Assembly: GCF_047948215.1 (NCBI RefSeq)
Contig: NC_134465.1
Coordinates: 39,532,153-39,596,152, forward strand
DNA length: 64,000 nt
Origin: Lycorma delicatula
Taxonomy: Eukaryota > Arthropoda > Insecta > Hemiptera > Fulgoridae
Reading direction: 5' to 3'
Part shown: piece by piece, positions 43,736-54,661 of the stretch
How the letters are laid out: every line of letters starts with the position of its first letter
How positions within the stretch are numbered: position 1 is the stretch's first letter
The notes under the pieces: generated by a model
The model's database searches: none
Told to the model about the DNA's origin: nothing
Seen by the model: the letters and a program-made list of their open reading frames with translations, nothing else
Program-made: the position numbers and the translations under genes

Positions 43736-43741
43736 TTATTT

Positions 43742-44436
43742 TTGATGGACAGTTTACACACACACACACAACTTAATTTAAAATATTTATCGTTTTAATT
43801 AAATATAATATTGTTTCGTTTATTTAATTCAATTATTAAAAATAAAGCGCGCGCGCATACAGTATTTAATTCGCGCGGGTGTGGCGGTATTAGCAGCATC
43901 GGTCGACACTAACTAAACTAATACGATTTCACAACTTACGCAGAATAAATTTCGCCGGTACGGTCAGCAGACCGGTGTAGCCTCGAGGCTTAACGCACTA
44001 GATACCGAATCAATTCGGCGTTCCATTTCGAGACCCGGCTAGACCGAGTTCCTTTTTATACTTTAAATATTATTCATTTATTTAATTCTACCACTCATCT
44101 GTGACGTCACAACATACCAGTAGCTTAGAATATTTTTTTTTTTGGAAGGGGTGCGATTTCGCAAACATTTTGTTTGTATATTGCTATTTTTTAATCGGTA
44201 ACAAATGCGCCTAAGAAAAATATGACCTTAACTAGACGAAATCTCGAGATACTGAGAGTGACCTTGCTCTTTAGCCTTACTCCCTTGATCTTTTAAGTTG
44301 AAAATTTAACAGCATTAATACCCCATGTATAGAAGTAATCTCACCGAATTTGGTTAAAATCGGTCCGCTTGTTCTGGATATATAACGATTTTAAATATAG
44401 CGCTATATTAGCGCTATCTAGACGGGAAAGTAAAAC
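43742..44436 (+). repeat. Long tRNA-headed repeat (family C), copy 3
   Basis: Full-length copy in the forward direction. It starts with a (CA)n tract and a cgcgcgcgc segment, has the tRNA-like part at 43965-44045 (ggtgtagcctcgaggcttaa, then a box B-like tttcgagaccc), then ctgtgacgtcac, then gagatactgagagtgacctt, and ends ctatctagacgggaaagta. Confidence 0.8.
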
Positions 44437-44439
44437 GTT

Positions 44440-44815
44440 AAAAAATATACTTCGTGCGGTGTTTAATAATCAGAGACAAATGGCTGTTGAAAAATAATTA
44501 TTTATTCGATGACGATAAAATTAATAATACTTTTCAACGTCTATATTTCGTCGTTTTCCGGTCTTTTCTTTTTCCAGGTGCTTTCCTCGATGTCTGAGCC
44601 GTTCTTTGTCGGTTCTGACCTGTTCTTTGCCGCTGAACTCGGTACCGCGTAAAATCTCTGAGAGGATCTGAAGGTGCAAGATCGAGACTGTAAGGGTGGA
44701 TGTGTCATCTTTTGAGAGAGTAGCCTTCTTCTTATTCGCTTTATTTTCTATCGCAGTAGTACTTAACATTGGTTGTACGTTACTATTTCAAATACTCACA
44801 ATAAATTGTTTTTTT
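44440..44815. other. Unassigned noncoding stretch
   Basis: A minus-strand frame at 44521-44769 is rich in K/E/T and shows no family motif. Confidence 0.35.
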
Positions 44816-44819
44816 TTTA

Positions 44820-45420
44820 TAATCCCAAAATACCGTTAGCACCATTTTATCGCTTGACGCGAAAGTTTTGAATTTTCTTTTGGCGGGGTAAGGTTGGATG
44901 TTTCCATTCTACATTCTGACTTTTGGATTCCGACTTAAAACGGTAAATCCGAATTTCATTACACGTTATTATACGATCTAAATAATCATTACAGGCTGCT
45001 AAAAACTGTCGTTTAAGTTGTGTAGAGATACAAATTCGGTTTTGGGCGATCAACTTTGAACAAGTTTTGCGGTAATTGAGCTTATTGTGTATACCTTTGC
45101 CGATGTTTGCGCAACAAATTTCGGTGATTTCTCAAATCTTTAATGCGTCTGTCCTCGCGAATAAGATCACTATGCGATTTTTCAAAGCGTCAGTTGAAAT
45201 TTCAACAGGTCTTTCGGTAAGATGAAAATCTGTAGTATCTGTTCTTCCCGACTTAAATTATACGATCCGATTATAAAAGTTTGCACGGTAAATACACTTT
45301 TTTACAACACTTTTTGAATTTCGGCCGAGAATTTCATCGCATTTCAAAGTAAAGTTTCTTGCGGAGCCGAAATTTTGAAATTAATAAAAAAAGTTATAAT
45401 GGAAATTCTTTTCGAACAGC
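44820..45420 (-). mobile_element. Mariner-family transposase fossil
   Basis: The minus strand carries LKIREITEICCANIGKGIHN (from the region before the catalytic core), then DRIITCNEIRIYRFKSESKS (the first catalytic motif, normally D-E-T-W, here N-E-I-R), then VEWKHPTLPRQKKIQNFRVK, a typical mariner continuation. The rest of the catalytic core is missing. Confidence 0.65.
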
Positions 45421-45569
45421 TGATCTTTTTCAGTTAAGTTTGCCTATTTGAACGTCATACAATTCGGTTTATCCTATGGAATAGTTTTTTCTCTTGTTGC
45501 TATTCGTCTCTGTAATTATTAAACTACCCTCGTAATATAACCGAGTATATTAAAACCGACAGTAAAGAC

Positions 45570-45850
45570 AGGTCTTCATCGATAAGAAAATTTGTCCTTC
45601 AACGAAAATATTTAAATACAGTCGGGGGGTTTTGAATAGTAATTGCCCTACATTAAAGAGCTCTGAGTAGTAATTATTCTATATTAAAGAATTCCTCGAC
45701 TGCATTTAAGTAATTTTTAAACAAATTAAAACTGTCTGTAAATTGATCGGTCACCAATATTTTATTTAATTAAATACTGCATAACGATGTTTAGTCCTTT
45801 ATTTTAATACCTTGTTTTCTTTTTTTTTAGTACGCTTTATTGTCGGTTTA
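45570..45850 (+). repeat. Segmental direct repeat, copy 1
   Basis: Matches 46549-46828 over about 280 bp with only scattered changes. An internal 31-bp tandem (agtaattnycctacattaaa / agtaattattctatattaaa) is present in both. Confidence 0.9.
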
Positions 45851-46254
45851 TTATATAACCGACTATATTAAACCATCTTAAAAGATTAAAAAAATAATTG
45901 TATAACTTTTTTTAAATTTAGACGTTTTTAGAATCAACGCTAAATTAGCAGTTATTAATTTGGACCTGTATCACTAAAGTGTAATTTTAAAAAAAATTGG
46001 AAAACCCTTTTTTACTTTTCATTAAGGCTGGTTTTAATTTTTTTCTTTTTTTTAAATTTTAACTTTCTTATTATTTTTGTTTAATTTAAAATATTGATAT
46101 CCATATTATTTTTATATCTTTTGCATATATGCCTTTTGTTTTGGCAACAAAAACTGTTCTCAAAATAAAATTATAAAAATTAAAAAAACACGACTCCAAA
46201 AATGACAATAAATCGAACTTAAGAAAAGAAAACAAGGTATGAAATACAAGATTT

Positions 46255-46415
46255 TTTTAACCTCCGGGGACCACCGTTAGGTATTTCCTTTAGAGGATGA
46301 GATGAATGACAATTTTTTTGTAGCGTGTGAAAAAATGCTATGCCTGCCCTGGATTCGAACCCGGGACCTTCGGATGAAAGGTCGAGACGCTACCACTCGC
46401 GCCACGGAGGCCAAC
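46255..46415 (-). repeat. SINE family B, full-length copy
   Basis: In reverse: box A tggcgcgagtgg, box B gggttcgaatcc, gcatagcattttttcacacg, tcattcatctcatcc, tail ending ggaggttaaaaaaa. It lies between the two segmental repeat copies. Confidence 0.88.
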
Positions 46416-46548
46416 CGAAATTCAGGATTAAATTAAATAGAATAACGGTGACCGATCAACTTTCAGACAGCTTGAATTTGTTTAAATATATTTTTCATGT
46501 TGTAGAAATAGCAGTTATGTTAGGTTGTCTAATTATTAAATTCTCACT

Positions 46549-46828
46549 AGGTCTTCATCGATAAGAAAATTTTGTTCTTCGACGAAAATATTTAAATGCA
46601 ATCGGTGGGCTCTGAATAGTAATTGTCCTACATTAAAGAGCTCTGAATAGTAATTATTCTATATTAAAGAATTTCCCGACTGTATTTAAGTAATTTTTAA
46701 ACAAATTAAAACTGTCTGATAGTTATCGGTTATCGTTATTGTATTTAATTAAATACTGCATAACGATGTTTAGTCCTTTATTTCCATACCTTGTTTTTTT
46801 TTTTAGTACGCTTTTATTGTCTGTTTTT
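46549..46828 (+). repeat. Segmental direct repeat, copy 2
   Basis: See copy 1; spacing between starts is 979 bp. Confidence 0.9.
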
Positions 46829-46829
46829 A

Positions 46830-47545
46830 AGTTCAATTTTATTTATTTTCTTTTCAGTCGTGTTTTTTTTTTTTAATTATTATAATTGTTTTTATTATTT
46901 AATACCTTTTAGTGATCATCGAGAAAAATTAACGATTCGAAAACTTATGATTATAACATATTTAACGTACTGAGCCTAACGAGGAAACTAAACACTCCAA
47001 TTTATTTATTTAATTGGTGTATACCGATCTTAACTTACAGATTTCTCAAGCGATCGAGTTTCTCGAGAGACTTCTTATTGTGCGAATCCTACAGCAATTT
47101 TCTGGAATTCAAACTACTAACTGCTAACCTCTCCGATTGTCTCATGCGACTCAGTTCTACGTAGCCCTGGGCCCTTGGCAAAGGTATGAGTTCTCAGATC
47201 TACGACAGCTCTCTCTAAGTAGGGTAGTCCCTTGTAATTTATGCATCGTCACAGCCCAGTACAATATTATCGTCACCACATCCCGTTCCACTTCGCTCTG
47301 TCCCCCTAAAGCATTAAATTCGACAATAGCGGGCTCGATCTGATGTCGACAGCATTACCTGTAATCGTAACTCTACAAATATCATTTTTGGGACCGACTC
47401 AAGCCGGTCTCGGCGTAGCGCAAGCCATTCGATTTTTCTGAGTATATCAGTTAATTTTTGTTCCGGTTCGATTCTAACGTAATTTTGTATTATACTAGCA
47501 AATAACCGGTTTGAATTTTCTAAATCGGAAGATCGGTCGCAAAGA
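46830..47545. other. Unassigned noncoding stretch
   Basis: Nothing recognised. 47140-47450 is less A/T-rich but shows no family motif in any frame. Confidence 0.4.
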
Positions 47546-47550
47546 TATAA

Positions 47551-47960
47551 CTACATTTCCGAATAACCGTGATGTGTTAGATCGAGAATGTACTTGATGC
47601 GTGTAAAAGCACTTTCGACCTACTAACAAATTTCCGTTTGCATTTTGAAAATCGGACGATCGTTTGTACAGTTATTATAAGAGCACCTCCCAAAAAAAGC
47701 GCCCCAGGCGCACCCCTTTTGTTACCGGTCGATGCTGAGATCGGTCTAGCCTCTCACGAAGTGCTCGCATCACCTCACTGCTCTACCATCACACGCAGTC
47801 CCCACGTGAAGCCAATTATTATTAAACGACATTTTTAAATTTGTTATTTTATTTTATTTAACGTAAATTTAATTATTTTATTTTTGTAATACTATTCATT
47901 CGAATTATTCAGTTCAAATCCAGGTAACACAGTGCTAGAGGTTCACAGTTCATTAAAATT
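47551..47960 (+). repeat. Dispersed repeat family D, copy 2
   Basis: Matches 14940-15365 as described there. Confidence 0.75.
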
Positions 47961-47995
47961 TGTGCTTCAACTGGTAAATCTCCACTACTACTTAT

Positions 47996-48046
47996 ATATA
48001 TATATATGATATATATATATATATATATCGACTATATATATGTTCT
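47996..48046. repeat. Interrupted (AT)n microsatellite
   Basis: Alternating AT with two short breaks. Confidence 0.9.
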
Positions 48047-48317
48047 AACTCCCTGTAACGTAAGGATTCAACGCGGGGTCATACATCTAAGTCGGTTCGG
48101 CCGTTGAGCTGCTGCGGTGGAACAATTTTTACGTTTCTTGTTTACCTTTTATTAGATAGGGTGTTAGATTTAGAGAAAATCGAATTAAACCTTAACCTAC
48201 GAATGAATATTTTTAGAATTTAAAAAAAAATTTATTCCCCACCTTTGATAAAATATTCTGTTTTTTTTTTGTTTGTTTTTTTTAGTTATTTTTTTATTTT
48301 TGGCTCCAACTCATTTA

Positions 48318-48725
48318 ATTTTTACTTCCTTGTACGAATTAAAGGAAGTATTGTGATTGCGAAAAATTTCGGGTTTTAGATTTCAACGGAAACAAACATT
48401 TTGACCATCCCTGAATCCATTTTGACTAGGTTCGGCGTTACGTCTGTGTCTCGTATAACTCAAAAACGATTAATCGTAAGATGTTGAAATTTTGTATTTA
48501 GAACTGTTGTAACATCTATTTGTGCACCTCTCTTTTAGGTTGCAATCTGATGAACCAAAAAAGCCCAAAATCCAAAATATTTTAATTTTGTAATTTTTCT
48601 TAACTGCAGTAATAAGTCGTCATTGAGATCTTTTCGGCGATATACATAAATGGTACTTAATTTCATCGGTTCCAGAGTTATAGCCAAATAAAATTCTAAT
48701 TAATGAAATATTTGGATCTTACGAA
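48318..48725 (+). repeat. Noncoding dispersed repeat (recognised by style, single copy here)
   Basis: The tract acttccttgtacgaattaaa, later tcgtataactcaaaaacgat and ttgtgcacctctcttttagg resembles an abundant noncoding repeat I recall from hemipteran genomes. Only one copy occurs here, so this rests on recollection. Confidence 0.35.
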
Positions 48726-48729
48726 GCAT

Positions 48730-49555
48730 CCGACTTCATCTCTTCTTCTTTTTTTAACGTTTTTTTTAATATAATTTAATATATAGATTTATTAATTTAT
48801 TAACCTCTGATTGTAAAAAAAATGTTTATTATAAATAAAAATTCAATAATAACAATAAAAAAAAATATCACAAGTTATTAGTGAAATAAAATTTTATGTA
48901 CTTTTCATTTTAAAAAAAATGCGTATATGTAATTTAAATACACGTACAAGGAAATCATGTGGTGTCCACAGAATTTTATTAAATGTGATAATATCGGTGG
49001 AATTCGAATGGGAAATCTTTCGGATGAGAGACGAAAAACCTACAACTTCGTGACTGGAATACTTCAGATGTTAAAGTTTGGGTAACTGATAATTCCCAGT
49101 ATAAATACGGTGGAATTAATTTACGCAGCTGTTTTGAATATAGACTTTTTTAGCAAAATGTAGACCTCAATGTTTTTTTTTTTACCTTGCTACTGTTCTG
49201 CGATCGTAATAAATTAATGTTTATTTTCATCGAAACCTAAAAATACATTATATAAATCGCGTCAATATATGATAAATTAAAAATTAATCAGAACATAGAG
49301 ATACATGTATTTAAATTTCGTATTAATTTTGTAAATACAAAAAAGTGAAGTAATCTTAACGTAAATACATTAAATATAAAAAAAATTACTACAAAATAAT
49401 TGACAGTTCAGAATCCGTTAATGAAGACTATTTTGAGCAAATTTTTGTACGTGTTGATGGGGTTGCGGAAAAATTCTGTTTTTTTTTTTTAATTATTATT
49501 ATTTAAAAATTCATCCACAGAATTATATTGTTTCCGTAAAAGAAAATCTTCTAAT
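48730..49555. other. Unassigned AT-rich stretch with a weak SINE B remnant
   Basis: At 48985-49060 gtggaattcgaatgggaaa then ggatgagagacg faintly matches family B in reverse. Confidence 0.4.
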
Positions 49556-49561
49556 TGTATT

Positions 49562-50232
49562 TTACTTTCCCGTTTAGGTAGCGCTATAGCAAAGGTATAG
49601 TTGTAGAAAGGAAAATATTGTTATCGGTCTGATTTAGGCAATGCGGTTTTCACCCGATGTTTGCGTTTTAATTCATAAGGAACCCAACATAACCGGATGG
49701 AAAATTCCCTGATGTCAATGCTCGTATTTATGCGTTTGTGTTCGATTTCCGCCTCTAATCACCTTATATTTTTAAAACTGTTGAGCCGATTTTGACCAAA
49801 CTCGGTCAGATTACTTTTATATACGGGGTATTGATACCGTTAAATTTTCAACTTAAAAGGTCAAGGGGGTGAGGCTATAGAGCAAAGTCACTCTCAGTAT
49901 CTCGAGATTTCCTCTAATAAGGTTTTTTTTTCTTACCATATTTATTAACGACTAAAAAAACAATATTAGCAAAAACGCACCCACACCCCAAAAAATGCTG
50001 TTGTAGTCGCCCGCTATGCTGTGACGTCACAGGTGAGTGGTAAAATTAAATAAATGTGTAATAACACTATAAAAAAATAACTCGAACTGGGCGGGCCTCG
50101 AACTTGATCGCCCGGTCCACTCGGTACCCGGTACGTTAAGCCTTTCGACTACACCGATCTGCCGACCGTACAAGCGAAATTTCTTTCGTTTAGTTAGTGC
50201 CGACCGTCACCGGTAGAACCGCCACACCCGGG
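49562..50232 (-). repeat. Long tRNA-headed repeat (family C), copy 4
   Basis: Full-length reverse copy. On the minus strand the tRNA-like part (about 50075-50165) has a box A-like tagtcgaaagg and a box B agttcgaggcc that fits the consensus GWTCRANNC. The body shares acttaaaaggtcaagggggt and ctcagtatctcgagattt with the others. Confidence 0.8.
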
Positions 50233-50239
50233 GGATGAC

Positions 50240-52190
50240 GGGAAAGTCCTACAACTTGTGCTGTCATCATTTTAAGTAAATTAGTGGGAAGAATTTTTAA
50301 ATGTTTGAGCAATTTATTAAAAATGACAGCGGAAACATAATTAGGCCGTTTCTCGTGAACCGAAGTACTGTATCGAGTTATAAAAAAACTATTCTGTTGT
50401 CTGGTGGTTTGATGAAGGTGGATATTGTTATTTTTTAAGAATAAGCGAACGCAAATTCATAAATATAAACAGAAGAATAAGCTAACATATTTAATCTTTT
50501 TTTGTTTTATCAATAAAAATTTTTTACTTTAAGAACAAACTGAAATATTTGAATGTAATTCAGATACATGTACCCCACAACATCTACAAAATTAATAAGT
50601 GTGAAAATTTTACCTTTAAATATTTCAAAACGAATGTTAATCATCCATACTTCTATTAACATTATTTTTAATCGAATTTTTTTTATTGGAAAAAATTTTA
50701 AGCCTTTCATTGTGTGTTAGGTGAATAAAATTCCCCCCTTCTGTATTCAAATCGCTAATCGATTTAAAAGTAATTAATTATAATTTCTATTATTATTATT
50801 ATTAGTAAGTGAAAATAGACACAAAATTATCAACCGCGTAATTTTTGCAATCCAATATAATTTCAGTTCTTTGTCAGCCGATTTCATAAACATTTTTCTT
50901 TTTTTTAAAAAAAAAAGAGGATATAAATTAAGCGAGAAAAGGCATTTGTCCGCATGAGACTTTAATATTCTGAATTATTTCCTGAAGATTGGCCGATATC
51001 TCCTTGGACTCTCTCTCTCTCTCTCTATACGTACGAGTATATTTAAAATATCAATATTGAAAAAATATATCGGTATATTTTAGCCCGTAATCGTCTCAAA
51101 ATTTAATAATTATTCTTACCTGAGAAATATTTATCTATTTTTTTTTTCTATTATTATTATTTTATAAGACCGCTACGTGCATCTTACGATAGATAACTTT
51201 TAAAACTAGTCGTGAAAAATATTTAATGAGAAGGTTGGAGGTCTCCCGGGAGCTTGTATCGTACAAAAAAAAAAAAAAAAAATAGATCGTTGCGAGATAA
51301 GATCTGCTAAATCTCATTTTGATTCGTTTAACGGTTGAAAGATTAGTTACGGATTCTCATAGTTTATTAAAATTTTATTTAAAAAAACGTCTGTTTCTCT
51401 GTTTGTCTATTTTGTGTAATATATATATTCGCTTAATTAAATATTTAATTTAGTGAATTAAATATAACATTTATAACATTTCTTCATTAAAAAAAAAATA
51501 AAAAATGAATTATGTATCGTACCTATTTCATAATTTTTCTTATAAATTTTTTTATTTCTTACATTTTACGAAGTTTACTTTCAACCTTTTCATTGGCTTG
51601 TAGACTGTCCCACGGCAGATTATGAATGTGAATTTTGTGCTCTTTAGAACACTGACTATCGTATATATACTCCCTATATTTGTATACACTGCAGCAATTT
51701 AATAAATGATATCTAAAAATAGGAAACTTTCGCTTTGGTGTGATAAATCAAATTACAAAATAATCTTCTAAACTGATCGTATAGTCCCTTGTACATTTTA
51801 TTTACACACACATGCGCGCGCGTACACACATATATAAAGCTTGTGCTTCCCAAGTAAGCGAGTTATCTATGAGTACACGAAGGTCAAAATGTTTTGTCAG
51901 TAGAGAGAGAGAGAGATATGATTTAAATTTTCTACTGGTTCGCTTAGGATCGGCAGTCTACAGCCACTTTACAGGGCTAATACAAAAAAAAAAAATAGTA
52001 CAAGTACATTAAAAAAATAAATAAAAAGTTAGAATATTTTAATTGCGATGAAATTAAATAAAATTATGAAAACAAGAATTAACAAATTAAAATTAGAATT
52101 TACTAAAGTATAAGTCACACGTTTGTAGTTACATCAAAGATTATAAATCTGTTACATCGCAAGGGGGTCGGTGAAAAGATATCCAGAAGT
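50240..52190. other. Unassigned AT-rich stretch with simple repeats
   Basis: (CT)n at 51008-51026 and (GA)n at 51903-51916. No gene or transposon recognised. Confidence 0.4.
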
Positions 52191-52199
52191 AATGGCCTA

Positions 52200-53340
52200 T
52201 ATTTAGAAAACCAGTCGTCCTAATCTCTTTAACTTAGGGTCAATCTACAATACCTCCAAGATTTGTTCTGTATACTTTAAGGGTTACAAAAACACTAGGT
52301 CTGTAAGGTCTAACGTTTGTAAACTCTAAAGATGCACGCGCAGGTAAGCCGACTCACAATGCGATTGTAGTCAGTCGAGATGTGGATCCCTCAACAGATG
52401 GTTTAGTACGCGTTTTGGTTAGCGGAATGCCAGTTAAGCGTGTTCAACGGCGTGTATGAACCGAATAGAATATCGATTTTCCTACATTCTATTCGCCAGC
52501 GGGATACGACTTTAAGAGAGACCGGAAGCTTGGTTTCACAAATTGGAAATCATCCAAAAATTTCAGTCGGTGACGAGACGGTAGATCGTGTACGCGATAT
52601 ATTCCCTGCCGGTCCTGGAAAGTCAATTAAACACAGCTAGTTACGTACCGCATATTCGTCGTTCCATTTTTCACGACATTTTTCATAAGGGGCTCCGTTT
52701 CAAGCATACAGGTTGCAACTCCTTCATCATCTTAAACTAAATGACAACCGCCTACGATATTAGCTTGCTACAGAGGTAATGCACCGTGTCGAAAACAGTC
52801 CTGATTATCTTGATACGTTGGTTATTTCGTGATGAGCAACCTTTCGTACGTGAGGGAAACTTAACAGGTGCAATTGGCGAATTTGGGGTACTGAAAACCC
52901 CCATAAAGTAATCGAAAGTGAAAGGGACACACCGAAATTAAATGTCTGGTTAGTACTACACAAAAATGGTGTCATCAGTCCGTTTTTTTTTCATGGAACA
53001 CACTGTGATAGGACACACGTACCTCAACATGCTTGACAATTTTACTGATCCTCAAATTCTTGCAGGCTTCAATTTTAACAAGATGGTGGAGGCTACATTA
53101 CACTTTCATCGAGATTTTACCATGTTCTTGAACACTCCCCGGATGTTGGATCGGACGAGGAGGTCCTACTGCATATCCACATAGATCTTGAGATCTAGGT
53201 GGATATCTTGAGATCTTGACCTTTTTGTTTGGGAATTGCGTGCCCCAAAAAAGTTCGAGATCTGGGAATTTAAAACAGAGAATTGTTGAAACTGTTGGTC
53301 TAACAACACCGACGATGCTCTTAAAAACTGGCAAGAGTTA
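52200..53340 (+). mobile_element. Tc1/mariner-superfamily transposase fossil
   Basis: Frames together give FLHSIRQRDTTLRETGSLVS, then VGDETVDRVRDIF, then LQLLHHLKLNDNRLRY, then DTLVIS-x-DE (first catalytic D-E region, frame broken), then HTVIGHTYLNMLDNFTDPQI, then a partly lost HF-HRDF segment, and WIGRGGPTAY in another frame where the final catalytic part should follow. This wording is that of the transposases often labelled Tc3-like in insects. Stops and shifts are numerous. Confidence 0.65.
53173..53206. repeat. Near-perfect hairpin in the transposase fossil
   Basis: Arms atatccacatagatct and agatctaggtggatat (one mismatch) are separated by tg; the loop-side segment cttgagatct is repeated once more just after (53207-53216). 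Confidence 0.9.
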
Positions 53341-53344
53341 GATT

Positions 53345-54145
53345 GTCATCTATACTTATCCGAGCTACCAAAGGTGCACATATTGAACTCGTCTAATCAA
53401 TTTTAAAACTTGTTGAGTAGCTGCGTTAATTAAAAAATATAATTAATTATATTAACTGGTTCTCTCAATATACGTTGCTGCTTTTGAATACCTTTAACCA
53501 GGACATTACATATTAATAGTAAATATTTCTTGAATTAATTTTAAACATTTCTTCATTCGATGCCTACAATTTATTAATGTAAATAAATTGATAATTCTAA
53601 AACACGGCTCAAAAAAGTCGAATTGGAAAAAAGCAGTTTTACCTGAAGAGATACAGTAATCGATCGGTAAGACGAAGAAGTTTGAAAATTTTGTAGACTG
53701 ATGTCAATTTATACATAACAGCGGCTTTCTCCTTCAAAGATAGTAACCGCAACAGACGCGATCTGTAATTCTCTTCTTTTCTTCATTTTAAAACCGGTCT
53801 CTATTATTGTTATTTTTTATTTATTTTTATTTATAAAATTGAGTAATAAATGTATACGTTTGTCGATAAACTGAAAATTATGCGGATACGGGAAACGTTT
53901 TGTTACGTAGAAATGTATAATGTTTACTAGAAATAACGGTCGCTTATTTTTAATAAGTAATAATATTCGCTTCTATCAAACCGGATAACAGAACTGTTTT
54001 TGTGTAATGCAATACGGTACTTTGAGGTAAAGAGAAAGGCCCTTATGATTCCGTCGCCCGTTTTTAAAAACTTTAAAAAAATCATCCTTTCTATTTATTT
54101 AAAATACAGTTAAAAAAAATTATTTTTAAAAACAAAATTACACTG
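53345..54145. other. Unassigned AT-rich stretch
   Basis: Nothing recognised. Confidence 0.4.
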
Positions 54146-54661
54146 TAGATTAGCGCTTAAATATGATGGTCGTTTAATAATTAAATACCGAGATTACTGT
54201 GGAATTAAACGGTCTATTTAACCGACGTGACTTTTTTACTTTTCAACATAATTTCCAGCAATGCTTGTCCTACCTGTGAATCGGTTTATTTATGCCTGCT
54301 GAAAAAAATCTTTGTCTCGATGGCAGAGCCGATTTAGCACATTTTATTTCTCGTCGTTAACTCTATTAAACGTCTTACCACGTAGCGCCTACTTGAGTAG
54401 ACAAAACGAATGGAAATCCGATGGCTACTAGTCAGGACTGTACGGAGGAGTGAGGTATTACTTCACGAAGCAATTTATCAACGGTTGCTTGAGTTAGGCC
54501 GAGGGATATCGTGAAACAGAGTGATGGCTTTTTGGTTGAGATCCAGGGCGTTTTTTTCAACATTGCCGGCTCACTTTTTTGGTAAGTATATCACGATAGT
54601 ATGCGTTACTTATTGTTTGCTGATCTAGAAAATATACAAAATACTGCATCCCAAAATATTG

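Noticed and set aside
36810..46412. tRNA genes suggested by box A/box B and anticodon-like stems
   Set aside because: They belong to SINEs: the same head recurs with an attached tail and target duplications, and acceptor stems do not pair well.
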